Positions 31,416 through 39,175 of a stretch of 64,000 bases of DNA are shown one piece after another. Origin of the DNA: Paenibacillus sp. cl123 (GTDB lineage Bacteria; Bacillota; Bacilli; Paenibacillales; NBRC-103111); contig NZ_FMYY01000024.1 of assembly GCF_900101595.1 (NCBI RefSeq), positions 1-64,000 on the forward strand, read 5' to 3'. Position 1 is the first letter of the stretch. Each line of letters starts with the position of its first letter. Made by a program: the position numbers and the translations under genes. Below the pieces are notes generated by a model. That model saw only the letters and a program-made list of their open reading frames with translations. It searched no databases and had not been told where the DNA came from.

Positions 31416-32165
31416 ATGTATCAGATGAAGACCGAAGCCCCATCCAGCGAGAACGGCTCCATGGCCGCCCTCCCTCAAGGCTCCTTCTGGCTGGGCGTCA
31501 AGGACTGCGTCCCGACCCTGCTCGGCTATCTCAGCATCGGGTTCGCCGCCGGGGTAGTCGGACGCACGAGCGGATTGTCCGGCCTGGAGGTGGTGCTGAT
31601 GTCCACGTTCTTGTACGCGGGCTCAGCCCAGTTTGTCGTGTCCGGCATGTTTGCGGCAGGCGCTTCCGCAGGCTCAATTATTTTGACCGTATTGTTCGTC
31701 AATATGAGGCATCTGCTGCTGAGCGCCGCGTTGTCCCCTTATTTCCGCGGCCATTCCGCTTGGAAAAACGTGCTGCTCGGCTCTCAATTGACGGATGAGA
31801 CGTTCGGAGTAGCCATTCAACGTCTGCGTACGGGACTGAACGGAGGGGCCGGCAGATGGATGCTCGGGCTTAACATGACCGCTCAGCTGAATTGGATCGC
31901 GGCGACCTGGGCAGGCGCCTACCTGGGAGCCTGGATACCCGACCCGAATGCTGTCGGTCTGCCCTATGCGCTGCCCGCAATGTTCGCCGGGCTGCTGGTC
32001 ATGCAGATTGCGGCCCAGCACCGCAAGCTGCCGGAGCTGCTGACAGCGGCCGGGGCGGCCGCCATCTTTATCGCTGCGCTGCAGGTGATGCCTGCGGGCA
32101 CCGCAGTGATCGTGGCGATCGTGGCTGCGCCGGGCGTGGGAATGGCGGTGGAACGATGGCGGTAA
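31416..32165 (+). CDS. azlC: AzlC-family branched-chain amino-acid exporter, large subunit
   Basis: The product has 249 residues, hydrophobic with about six to seven spans. KDCVPTLLGYLSIGFAAGVVG and FLYAGSAQFV, then NMRHLLLSAALSP and LTDETFGVA are AzlC hallmarks. Together with AzlD it exports branched-chain amino acids or analogues such as 4-azaleucine. AGAGGAGAG precedes ATG 31416; the long upstream open frame is not used. It overlaps azlD by ten bases. Confidence 0.92.
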   Translation: MYQMKTEAPSSENGSMAALPQGSFWLGVKDCVPTLLGYLSIGFAAGVVGRTSGLSGLEVVLMSTFLYAGSAQFVVSGMFAAGASAGSIILTVLFVNMRHLLLSAALSPYFRGHSAWKNVLLGSQLTDETFGVAIQRLRTGLNGGAGRWMLGLNMTAQLNWIAATWAGAYLGAWIPDPNAVGLPYALPAMFAGLLVMQIAAQHRKLPELLTAAGAAAIFIAALQVMPAGTAVIVAIVAAPGVGMAVERWR

Positions 32166-32482
32166 GCCATGAATTTTGGTGGATACTGCTCGGCACATCG
32201 CTGGTCACCTGGCTGCCCCGGGTGCTGCCGCTCGCTGTGCTGAGCCGCGTTTCATTGCCCGAGTGGCTGCTGCGTTATCTGCATTATGTGCCGGCAGCCG
32301 TGATGAGCGCTTTGCTGGCGCAGGAAGTGCTGACGGCAGAGGGGGAATGGCTGTCTCCGGCCGGCAATCCTAAGCTTCTCGCGCTCCTGCCCACGCTGCT
32401 CGCGGCGGTCCTCACCCGGCGCTTGCTGCCCACGGTCGTTGTTGGTATTGCCGCTATGGCGCTGCTGGTCCGGTTCTGGTAA
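32156..32482 (+). CDS. azlD: AzlD-family small subunit of branched-chain amino-acid exporter
   Basis: The product has 108 residues with three to four hydrophobic spans. SLVTWLPRVLPLAVLSR followed by LRYLHYVPAAVMSALLAQEVL is the typical AzlD pattern. Its ATG lies inside the end of azlC in another frame, so the two are translationally coupled. Confidence 0.9.
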   Translation: MAVSHEFWWILLGTSLVTWLPRVLPLAVLSRVSLPEWLLRYLHYVPAAVMSALLAQEVLTAEGEWLSPAGNPKLLALLPTLLAAVLTRRLLPTVVVGIAAMALLVRFW

Positions 32483-32519
32483 AGGCGGGAGGCGGCGCCA
32501 ACTTTTTTCCCAGCCCCTC

Positions 32520-32550
32520 TTGACCCTCCTCTTAGGTCAGCCCTTTTACT
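32520..32550 (+). promoter_or_regulatory. MerR-type promoter with 19-bp spacer and dyad
   Basis: TTGACC (32520-32525) and TTTACT (32545-32550) are separated by 19 bases, longer than normal. The dyad TGACC-N9-GGTCA (32521-32539) lies across the -35 element and spacer. MerR-family activators bind and twist exactly this kind of over-long promoter. It suggests the regulator encoded next controls itself. Confidence 0.75.
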
Positions 32551-32575
32551 AGAAACAGAAAGGAGTGAAAACCGC

Positions 32576-33328
32576 ATGCTGTACACCGTCAAAGAAGTGT
32601 CCGCCATCTCTCATGTAACGGTCAAAGCGCTGCATCATTACCACAAGCTTGGACTTCTCGTGCCGTGCGAAATCAGCGAAGCCGGGTACCGGCTGTACGG
32701 GGCGAAGGAGCTGGAGCGTCTGCAGCATATTTTGTTTTACCGGGAGCTGGAATTTCCGCTGGAGCAAATCAAGGAGCTGCTGGAGAAGGAAGACGACCGG
32801 CTGACGCTTCTATTGCGGCAGGAGCAGCAGCTGCTGCAGCGCAAGCAGCGGTTGGAAGGCGTCATCGCCACATTGAGACATTCTGTGACAAGTATAAGGG
32901 AGGGCAAACCAATGAATGATCGGGAGATGTTCAAGGGATTCGAAACGGAAGAGGCGTGGAACGAAGCGCTGAAGGAGCAAAATCAGCATCTGGGGCAAAC
33001 GTATGGGATGGAGCCGCTCCAGGTAGAGGAGGGCGGGGTGCCGGACATGAACGAGCAGGCCGCCGAGGCTGCGGCGTTTATGAAGGAAATGGCGGATTCG
33101 CTGAAGGCGGGCATCCGGCATGATCATGGGCAGCTCCAGCAGGCGATCCGCACCCATCTTGCGTTCATGAACAGCCATGGTCATGCGGTATCGGCGGCGG
33201 ATTTTGCAGCGCAGACACGCTTCTTCCTGAGCGATGATTTCCATCGTCAGATGCTGGAGGGGCAGCAGACAGGACTAGCGTATTACTTATGCGCGGCTGC
33301 GGAGGCGTTGGCAGCGGCGGCAGAGTAG
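32576..33328 (+). CDS. MerR-family regulator with TipAS ligand domain
   Basis: The product has 250 residues. The N-terminal MerR winged helix reads YTVKEVSAISHVTVKALHHY then AGYRLYGAKELERL (1-70). A long coiled-coil dimerisation helix follows (about 75-105), then a helical TipAS-type domain (about 125-248) that in TipA and Mta binds thiopeptides and other amphipathic drugs. AAAGGAG precedes the ATG. The target genes may include more than itself; azlCD lies just upstream on the same strand but has its own promoter. Confidence 0.9.
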   Translation: MLYTVKEVSAISHVTVKALHHYHKLGLLVPCEISEAGYRLYGAKELERLQHILFYRELEFPLEQIKELLEKEDDRLTLLLRQEQQLLQRKQRLEGVIATLRHSVTSIREGKPMNDREMFKGFETEEAWNEALKEQNQHLGQTYGMEPLQVEEGGVPDMNEQAAEAAAFMKEMADSLKAGIRHDHGQLQQAIRTHLAFMNSHGHAVSAADFAAQTRFFLSDDFHRQMLEGQQTGLAYYLCAAAEALAAAAE

Positions 33329-33346
33329 GAGCGTTTGAGCGAAGGA

Positions 33347-33378
33347 GACCGAGGTCCGCATGGGTGCGGATCTCGGTC
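33347..33378 (+). terminator. Hairpin terminator behind the MerR gene
   Basis: GACCGAGGTCCGCA (33347-33360) pairs with TGCGGATCTCGGTC (33365-33378) around a TGGG loop. The T-run is weak, so it may be a stabilising hairpin. Confidence 0.55.
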
Positions 33379-33402
33379 ATTATGGCATTATCATTGATGC
33401 GC

Positions 33403-33501
33403 TTATCGCTGTCTTTTGTTTATTATTCTATATATCCAAAATATGAAAAGGGCGATGATAAAAATACTAAGAATCAGATGAAACCATGAGATGCCAAACA
33501 A
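33403..33501 (-). CDS. 32-residue single-span membrane protein
   Basis: A TTG at 33501-33499 is preceded at nine bases by GAGGAGG (minus strand, 33511-33517), an almost perfect ribosome binding site. The frame encodes 32 residues: a short polar start, a hydrophobic span (ILSIFIIALFIFWIY) and a basic tail (RIINKRQR). This looks like a real small membrane protein. Its charge pattern resembles small holin-like or type I toxin peptides and also some small regulators of membrane enzymes; I cannot say which. It lies alone in an AT-rich gap between converging or unrelated units. Confidence 0.5.
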   Translation of the reverse strand: MFGISWFHLILSIFIIALFIFWIYRIINKRQR

Positions 33502-33663
33502 AAATATCTACCTCCTCAATAATTAACATAGTTTTCTTTATAGTACTTTTAAAAAGATAATTATGGAATGTTTTTAAAGCCCGCCTCCTCCGCCTATGAT
33601 ATACTTAGAGCTGTCTTCACCTAAGGAAGACAGCCGTTCTATTTGAGTTTAGGAGTGTTAATG

Positions 33664-33705
33664 ATGCGTAAGGGCATGATCCGGTTCATTCGTTATCGCG
33701 GATAA
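33664..33705 (+). CDS. Leader peptide of the rlmA attenuator
   Basis: The 13-residue peptide MRKGMIRFIRYRG starts eight bases after AGGAG (33651-33655); the adjacent ATG at 33661 is also possible. The RYR triplet fits the Arg/Lys-X-Arg/Lys motif known for macrolide-dependent ribosome stalling, as in ErmDL. Its stop codon overlaps the first base pairs of the terminator. It is too short for ordinary gene finders. Confidence 0.6.
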   Translation: MRKGMIRFIRYRG

Positions 33706-33777
33706 AAGGGCACAGAAGAAATAAGCCTCAGTCATTTTTTGGTAAAATGACGCAGGTTTATTTAACTGTGCCTTTTT
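33704..33777 (+). terminator. Leader terminator upstream of rlmA
   Basis: A 12-bp outer stem with one G-T pair and an inner stem AATAAGCCT...AGGTTTATT, ending in TTTTTC. It lies before the gene, not after it, so it acts as an attenuator. Confidence 0.85.
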
Positions 33778-33810
33778 CATTCCCTATAAACGAATGAATG
33801 AGGTGTTTTC

Positions 33811-34713
33811 ATGTCCACAACGGATAAACAGCCGGGGGATGCGTCCCTTTTTTTTCGATATGCATCGATGTTTGCCTGCCCGATCTGCACGACTCCGATG
33901 CAGCTTGTTCAAGGGAAAAGCTTGGTTTGTGCGCGTAGGCATTGCTTTGATATGGCGAAGACCGGATATATTTCTCTACTGGTCCGCTCTCCGAAGAGTA
34001 AATATGACAAGAGCTTGTTTAAGGCGCGAAACGCGGTGAATGCCGCCGGCGTCTTCGACCCGCTGCTCGACCGCATCAGCGAAGGTATGCAGGAGCGGAT
34101 CGTTTCCCAAACGGGAAGCATCAAGATGCTAGACGCGGGCTGCGGGGAAGGCTCGCATCTGAGCCGTATCTTGAACCGGCTTGCCGGACAGGCGCCGGCC
34201 ATCGATTGGCTGGGAGTGGGCGTCGACCTGTCCAAGGAAGGCATTCGACTCGCCGTCAGGGAGAATGTCCAAGCCATCTGGTGCGCAGCCGATCTGGCCC
34301 GATGCCCGTTCGCGGACAAGCAATTCGACTTCGTGCTTAGCATATGCTCGCCCTCCAACTATGCCGAGTTCGGAAGAATGCTCGCAGACGAGGGCACGGT
34401 TATCAAGGCGGTTCCGGCAAGCGGCTACCTCCGGGAGCTGAGAGAGCTGCTCTACAGGGAAACTGCCCGTCAAGACTACTCCAATGAGCGGGTCGTAGAG
34501 CGGTTTGGGCGCTATTTCGACCTGATCGATACGGAGCGCGTCACCTATAAGGCGGCGATGGACCCGCTTCTGCTGGAGCAGATCGTCCAGATGACGCCGC
34601 TGGCTTGGGGAGCCCCGCAGGAGCTCGTGCGGGAGGCTACGGCCGAAAGGTTTGCCGAGATTACGTTCGATTTTGACATCATGTATGGCAAGCAGCCGCG
34701 TAGAGACCAGTAA
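33811..34713 (+). CDS. rlmA: 23S rRNA (guanine-N1)-methyltransferase, RlmA family
   Basis: The product has 300 residues. The N-terminal zinc-binding segment has Cys23, Cys26, Cys40 and His44/Cys45 (CPICTTPM...CARRHCFDMAKTGYI), the RlmA/TlrB hallmark. The SAM-binding motif LDAGCGEGSH is near 106-115. Members methylate G745 (RlmA-I) or G748 (RlmA-II/TlrB) in 23S rRNA helix 35; the latter changes macrolide and ketolide sensitivity. The ATG at 33811 follows GAGGTG. The drug-type attenuator upstream suggests induction by a ribosome-targeting antibiotic, hence more likely the G748 type (inference). Confidence 0.88.
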   Translation: MSTTDKQPGDASLFFRYASMFACPICTTPMQLVQGKSLVCARRHCFDMAKTGYISLLVRSPKSKYDKSLFKARNAVNAAGVFDPLLDRISEGMQERIVSQTGSIKMLDAGCGEGSHLSRILNRLAGQAPAIDWLGVGVDLSKEGIRLAVRENVQAIWCAADLARCPFADKQFDFVLSICSPSNYAEFGRMLADEGTVIKAVPASGYLRELRELLYRETARQDYSNERVVERFGRYFDLIDTERVTYKAAMDPLLLEQIVQMTPLAWGAPQELVREATAERFAEITFDFDIMYGKQPRRDQ

Positions 34714-34737
34714 CGGCCGCTTGAAGGAAGAAGATGT

Positions 34738-34770
34738 AGCAGCCCTGCGCCTATACGGCCAGGGTTGTTT
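34738..34770 (+). terminator. Probable terminator of rlmA
   Basis: AGCAGCCCTG (34738-34747) pairs with CAGGGTTGTT (34760-34769) with two to three G-T pairs. The T-run is short. Confidence 0.45.
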
Positions 34771-34792
34771 GATTAGCTAAGGAGCAGGATGA

Positions 34793-34821
34793 TTGGCAAC
34801 TCTGTTGAATATTAGTATAGT
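34793..34821 (+). promoter_or_regulatory. Promoter of the Nudix gene
   Basis: TTGGCA (34793-34798) and TATAGT (34816-34821) are 17 bases apart, about 30 bases before the start codon. Confidence 0.6.
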
Positions 34822-34851
34822 TAAAATTTAACAGTGTGAGGAGAGCAGCTT

Positions 34852-35283
34852 ATGCAAGGTTATAATGTTCTTATGATATACAATAAAAATATGGATCGTC
34901 TGTTGATGTGCAAGCGGCTAAAAAATCCTTATCAAGGATTAAATAACTTTGTCGGCGGTAAAATCGAAATCGGCGAATCCGGAATGGAAGCTGCTTATAG
35001 AGAGCTTTTGGAAGAAACGAGCATTTCAAAAGAGCATATTGTTTTGCATCACCTCATGGACTTTACCTACTACATCCAGCATTGTTATGTCGAAGTTTAT
35101 GCCGGCAGATTGAAGGATGAGGTAGAGGTTTCGGGTGATGAAAATGACTTATATTGGTCAGACTTGAACCAAAATTTTTTTGACATGACCGTATTTGCAG
35201 GGGAAGGCAGTATTGGCCATATGATTGAACAAGTGAAGATGAACCCAGGTATTTTTCTGGCGGACGAAACACTTCCCGCTTAA
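34852..35283 (+). CDS. Nudix hydrolase, MutT-like
   Basis: The product has 143 residues. The Nudix box runs from Gly36: GKIEIGESGMEAAYRELLEE, with Arg50, Glu51, Glu54 and Glu55 in place for metal and diphosphate binding. The usual Gly after the last Glu is a Ser-containing turn (EETSI). Similar proteins in Bacillus act as 8-oxo-dGTP diphosphatases (YtkD/MutT type), but this group is broad. GAGGAGAG precedes the ATG. This gene and the leader before it are AT-richer than the surroundings. Confidence 0.88.
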   Translation: MQGYNVLMIYNKNMDRLLMCKRLKNPYQGLNNFVGGKIEIGESGMEAAYRELLEETSISKEHIVLHHLMDFTYYIQHCYVEVYAGRLKDEVEVSGDENDLYWSDLNQNFFDMTVFAGEGSIGHMIEQVKMNPGIFLADETLPA

Positions 35284-35398
35284 CAGCAGAGAAGGCTTGA
35301 AGCAACGTATCAGGCACCGTCTGCCGAAATCTGCCTCTCGAATCGATGGCAAGCGCGAGACATAAACAACCCCCGCATACCGAACAGGAGGTCTGCCC

Positions 35399-37954
35399 AT
35401 GAATATTTCCATGCACGATAAGGTCAGCACCGGCTTAACAGGCTTCGATCAGGTGATCGACAAGCTGCGTCTCGGAGATAACGTCGTCTGGCAGGTCGAT
35501 TCGGTCGCTCATTACCGGACGATGATCGAGCCATTCGTCGCTCAGGCCAAGCTGGACCGGAGAAAGCTGATCTATGTCCGCTTCGGCAGCCATGAGCCGC
35601 TGCTGGAGGAGGACCCCGGGATTCGCAAGGTTGTGCTGGATGCCGGGAAGGGCTTCGAAAGCTTCGCGGCAGCGGTTCACTCCTTGATCGAGGAGGAAGG
35701 GCGCCGGGCATTTTATGTGTTCGACTGCCTGACCGGGCTGCTGGAGTATTGGTACTCCGATGCGATGATCGGGAACTTCTTCAACGTGTCTTGTCCGTTC
35801 CTGTATGAGCTGGACACGATCGCTTACTTTGCGATTATTCGCAATACCCATACGTACGCCACGATAGCGGGCATCCGCGAGACGACTCAGCTTCTGCTGG
35901 ATCTCTACCATGTTAACGGCCATATGTACATTCATCCGCTGAAGGTGTGGAACCGGTATTCCCCCAGCATGTTTTTCCCCCATCTCATCCAAGGGCAGGA
36001 AGCCGTCAGCATTACGTCCAGCGTGCAGGCGGCCGAGCTGTTTTCCGCCATACACCGCGGAGAGGAGCGGCTGGATTACTGGGATACGACGATCGGCAAG
36101 GCGCGGGAGGCGCTTGCGCAGGAGCCCGAGCAGCAGGAGGCGGCGAAGCAGCTGCTGTTGTCGCTGCTGGTCGGTCCGGCGTCCCGGATGCAGGAGCTGT
36201 GCGAGCGGTATTTCACGCTGGAGGATCTGCTGCTGCTCGCCTCGCGCGAGGTCGGCACCGGCCTCATCGGAGGCAAGAGCGTGGGCATGCTGCTGGCCCG
36301 CAAGATTGTGGAGCGGGAGGGAGGAGAGGGACTCCGCGATGTGCTGGAGCCGCATGACTCCTACTATATCGGAGCGGATGTTTTTTACACCTACATGGTG
36401 CAGAACGGCTGGTGGAAGCTGCGAGCCAGGCAAAGAACGCAGGAGGGTTACTTCACCCTGGCGCCCGAGCTGCAGGAGAAGATGAAGCAAGGCAAGTTCT
36501 CGGAGAGCATCCGCCGGCGCTTCGTGCAGCTGCTGGAGTATTTCGGCCAGTCGCCGATTATCGTCCGCTCCAGCTCCCTGCTGGAGGATAACTTCGGCAA
36601 TGCGTTCGCCGGCAAATACGAAAGCGTGTTTTGCGTCAACCAGGGAACGCCGGAGGAACGGTACGAAGCGTTCGAGCAGGCGGTGCGCACCGTGTACGCG
36701 AGCATGATGAACGAGGACGCGCTCGCTTACCGGATGAACCGCGGACTGCTGGAGAAGGACGAGCAGATGGCGCTGCTCGTGCAGCGTGTCTCCGGCGATC
36801 ATTACCGCGATGCCTTCCTTCCTCATATCGCCGGGGTGGGCAACTCCTCCAATCTGTATGTCTGGGATTCGGGCGTCGATATGGATGCGGGGATGCTCCG
36901 GCTTGTATTCGGGCTGGGTACGCGGGCTGTGGACCGGACGGTCGGGGATTATGTGAAAATTGTAGCGCTGGACAATCCCCTGCGCCCTTCGCCGATGGAT
37001 GCGGAGGATATCCGGAAGTTTTCCCAGCATGGGGTGGACGTGCTTTCCCTTACGGATAATACCGTGGCGAGCCTCAAGGCGGATCAGCTTCTGGCCTATG
37101 ACCTGAAGGCGGATAAAACCTTGTTTGCGACAGTGGATGACGAGACGGCCGGCCGTCTGCGCGAGCTGGGTTATACCGACCGGCCGACGCCGCATATTGT
37201 AGACTTTCAGCGCCTGCTGAAGCATACGAAGTTCCCGCAAGTAATGAAAGAAATGCTCGCGCTGCTGTCCCGCGTCTACGAGTATCCGGTGGATATCGAA
37301 TTTACCGCCAATTTTACGAGGGATAACCGGTTCAAGGTCAATCTGCTGCAGTGCCGTCCGCTGCAAACGAAGGGGCTGGGTCAGCAGGTGGAGCTGCCGC
37401 AGCTGACGGACGGCGATCCATGCTTCTTTTCGTCCAAAGGCAGCTTCATGGGCGGCAATGTGCGACTGCCGATCGATTATGTGGTCTTTGTCCGGCCGCA
37501 GCCGTATCTGGAGCGCAGCGAGCAGGGCAAATATGCGGTGGCCCGGCAGATCGGGAAGATCAACCGCGCGCTGCAGGGGAAACAGGCGATGCTGATCGGC
37601 CCGGGCCGCTGGGGGACGACGACGCCGTCGCTTGGCGTGCCCGTTCATTTCTCGGAGCTGTGTTATATGACGGCCATCTGCGAGGTTGCGTCAGAGGAGG
37701 CCGGGTTTACGCCGGAGCTGTCGTACGGCAGTCATTTCTTCCAGGATCTCGTGGAGACGGGCATCTTCTATGCGGCCATCTTCGACGGACGGCGGGATGT
37801 CCGGTTCCATCCTGAAGCCGTACTGGAGCGAGAGAACCGACTAGCCGCCCTGCTGCCGGGCGGCGAACGGTTCGCTGACGTTATTCATGTAGCGGAGACG
37901 GGCGGCATGGAGCTGTACGCGGATATTGTGACGCAGACGCTGCTTTGCCGGTAA
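35399..37954 (+). CDS. KaiC-like domain fused to PPDK/PEP-synthase ATP-grasp domain
   Basis: The product has 851 residues. The first 240 or so follow the RecA/KaiC pattern (TGLTGFDQVIDKLRLGDNVV, RKLIYVRFGS, AFYVFDCLTGLLEYW) but the Walker A glycine-lysine loop is absent. From about 285 to 660 it matches the ATP-binding domain of pyruvate phosphate dikinase/PEP synthase: GTGLIGGKSVGMLLARKI, SPIIVRSSSLLEDNFGNAFA and IEFTANFTR...VNLLQCRPLQ. The histidine swivel domain and the C-terminal barrel are missing; the tail (660-851) is of unknown type. It cannot be a normal PPDK. CAGGAGG precedes the ATG. It is followed by a bidirectional terminator. Confidence 0.85.
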   Translation: MNISMHDKVSTGLTGFDQVIDKLRLGDNVVWQVDSVAHYRTMIEPFVAQAKLDRRKLIYVRFGSHEPLLEEDPGIRKVVLDAGKGFESFAAAVHSLIEEEGRRAFYVFDCLTGLLEYWYSDAMIGNFFNVSCPFLYELDTIAYFAIIRNTHTYATIAGIRETTQLLLDLYHVNGHMYIHPLKVWNRYSPSMFFPHLIQGQEAVSITSSVQAAELFSAIHRGEERLDYWDTTIGKAREALAQEPEQQEAAKQLLLSLLVGPASRMQELCERYFTLEDLLLLASREVGTGLIGGKSVGMLLARKIVEREGGEGLRDVLEPHDSYYIGADVFYTYMVQNGWWKLRARQRTQEGYFTLAPELQEKMKQGKFSESIRRRFVQLLEYFGQSPIIVRSSSLLEDNFGNAFAGKYESVFCVNQGTPEERYEAFEQAVRTVYASMMNEDALAYRMNRGLLEKDEQMALLVQRVSGDHYRDAFLPHIAGVGNSSNLYVWDSGVDMDAGMLRLVFGLGTRAVDRTVGDYVKIVALDNPLRPSPMDAEDIRKFSQHGVDVLSLTDNTVASLKADQLLAYDLKADKTLFATVDDETAGRLRELGYTDRPTPHIVDFQRLLKHTKFPQVMKEMLALLSRVYEYPVDIEFTANFTRDNRFKVNLLQCRPLQTKGLGQQVELPQLTDGDPCFFSSKGSFMGGNVRLPIDYVVFVRPQPYLERSEQGKYAVARQIGKINRALQGKQAMLIGPGRWGTTTPSLGVPVHFSELCYMTAICEVASEEAGFTPELSYGSHFFQDLVETGIFYAAIFDGRRDVRFHPEAVLERENRLAALLPGGERFADVIHVAETGGMELYADIVTQTLLCR

Positions 37955-38088
37955 CTATAGCGGGCTGCCTCCGTAATGTCAGAATCTGAAACCGGCCAGG
38001 GGCCAGGCATGCCGACAGGGCTCGCCTGCCGGGCTGATCGAGTCCGAGTCGATCCGTCTCGGATGCCAGGCCGCTCAAGTAGTTAAGC

Positions 38089-38139
38089 GGCAAAAAACCT
38101 TCCGTCCCGCTGCTGCAGCGGACGCGAAGGTTTTTTGCC
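38089..38139. terminator. Bidirectional rho-independent terminator
   Basis: GGCAAAAAACCTTC (38089-38102) pairs with GAAGGTTTTTTGCC (38126-38139), with an inner CGCTGCTGCAGCG stem. A- and T-runs on both sides serve the convergent genes. Confidence 0.92.
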
Positions 38140-38147
38140 GTCTCATG

Positions 38148-38519
38148 CTACTCTTCCTGTTTGATCGGGCGAGGACCTCGGGGCTGGATATCCTCGGAGT
38201 CATCCGATTCGACCAGCAGCTTGAGAGCGGCCAGCCGGTTGTCCCAGAACCGCTCGTAATAGGCAAGCCAGCGCTTCAGCTCCAGCAGCGGCTCCGCCTG
38301 CAGCTTGTACCGCTTCTCCCGTCCCACCTTCTGCTCGCTGACGAGTCCGGCGTCGGACAGTATGCGCAGATGCTTGGACACGGCCGTGCGGGTCATCGGG
38401 AAATGGCTGCTGATCACAGTCACGGGCAGCTCCTGCTCCCCGAGCAGCCGGAGCAGCTGACGCCGGGTGGGATCTGCGATGGCTTGAAACACGTCGTGCT
38501 TAGGCGCAGGCGCTTCCAT
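38148..38519 (-). CDS. ArsR-family winged-helix repressor
   Basis: The product has 123 residues. VFQAIADPTRRQLLRLLGE followed by PMTRTAVSKHLRILSDAGLV is the classic ArsR/SmtB helix-turn-helix. No metal-binding cysteine pair is present, as in the subgroup that pairs with SRPBCC proteins (SdpR-like). It starts three bases after the stop of the SRPBCC gene and is the second gene of that unit. AGAGG lies ahead of the ATG. It likely represses its own operon through the palindrome at 38984-38999. Confidence 0.9.
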   Translation of the reverse strand: MEAPAPKHDVFQAIADPTRRQLLRLLGEQELPVTVISSHFPMTRTAVSKHLRILSDAGLVSEQKVGREKRYKLQAEPLLELKRWLAYYERFWDNRLAALKLLVESDDSEDIQPRGPRPIKQEE

Positions 38520-38522
38520 CGT

Positions 38523-38954
38523 TTAAGCCTCTACATGCTTGCGCAGTCTTTGTCCAACGATCTCCTCCCAGCCGTGGTCCATCCGGTCGCGGACCTCTCC
38601 GCGCTTCTGGCCGGTCGGGGCGATAATGTCCTGAGCTTCTCCCCAGCCCGAGTGCGTCAGTGTGAATTCCGTTTTGCCATCCTGCTCGATCAGGTTAAAC
38701 GAAACGATCCATTCGTCCCCCCAGGTGAAGACGAGACGGTTCGGCGGATCAAGCTCCTCGACCCGGCAGGGCGAAGTTCCGTAAGGCGAATGCAGCGAAA
38801 ATTCAGAGCCAAGCTCCGGCCGGAAGTCGTTGGGCATAAACCAGGCGGCGATTCCTTCCGCGGTCGCGACAGCGTCCCATACTTTTTGAATAGGCGCGTT
38901 GAGCAGAGCGGTTTTGACAATATCGGGAACAGGCCCATGTGTTGGCGTTGACAT
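38523..38954 (-). CDS. SRPBCC/AHSA1-domain protein
   Basis: The product has 143 residues. It has the START-like fold of the AHSA1 family: IQKVWDAVATAEGIAAWFMP, then VFTWGDEWIVSFNLIEQDGKTEFTLTH split over two strands and a C-terminal amphipathic helix (MDHGWEEIVGQRLRKHVE). Such proteins bind hydrophobic ligands; partners are usually ArsR regulators encoded next to them, as here. Two ATGs lie close together; 38954 has the better distance to AGGAGG than 38960. Confidence 0.88.
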   Translation of the reverse strand: MSTPTHGPVPDIVKTALLNAPIQKVWDAVATAEGIAAWFMPNDFRPELGSEFSLHSPYGTSPCRVEELDPPNRLVFTWGDEWIVSFNLIEQDGKTEFTLTHSGWGEAQDIIAPTGQKRGEVRDRMDHGWEEIVGQRLRKHVEA

Positions 38955-38983
38955 CTTCATATACCTCCTAGCAGAATTGAAAT

Positions 38984-39033
38984 GAAACCATTTGGTTTCG
39001 CTTTATTATAAAAACGGAACCGGGGTCTGTCAA
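38984..39033 (-). promoter_or_regulatory. Consensus promoter and palindromic operator of the SRPBCC-ArsR operon
   Basis: On the minus strand TTGACA (39033-39028) and TATAAT (39010-39005) are exactly 17 bases apart, a perfect sigma-A promoter. The palindrome GAAACC-N4-GGTTTC (38984-38999) lies at the expected start of transcription, a good site for ArsR autorepression. Confidence 0.85.
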
Positions 39034-39175
39034 GACAAAGAAAAGCGGACATGAAGCAGGCAGAATAGAGCAGGGCAGTGCAACGCAGATCCGAGCAGGC
39101 AACTAAGGATAGCTTGCCAATTTTTCCAGCTGCACATACCCAAAAAGCGCCGGAGAGGACTCGAATGAAAAAATG

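Larger units (their letters stand above)
33595..33777 (+). promoter_or_regulatory. Ribosome-mediated attenuator leader of rlmA
   Basis: In order: a -10-like TATGAT/TATACT (33595-33605); a hairpin GCTGTCTTC/GAAGACAGC (33610-33634); a 13-codon ORF (33664-33705) ending in RYRG; and an intrinsic terminator. The terminator pairs AAAAGGGCACAG (33704-33715) with CTGTGCCTTTTT (33766-33777), with a long inner stem. A ribosome stalled near the end of the ORF would cover the terminator's 5' arm and allow read-through. In addition TTCATTCGTT (33685-33694), inside the ORF, is perfectly complementary to AACGAATGAA (33789-33798) next to the rlmA SD. Confidence 0.75.
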
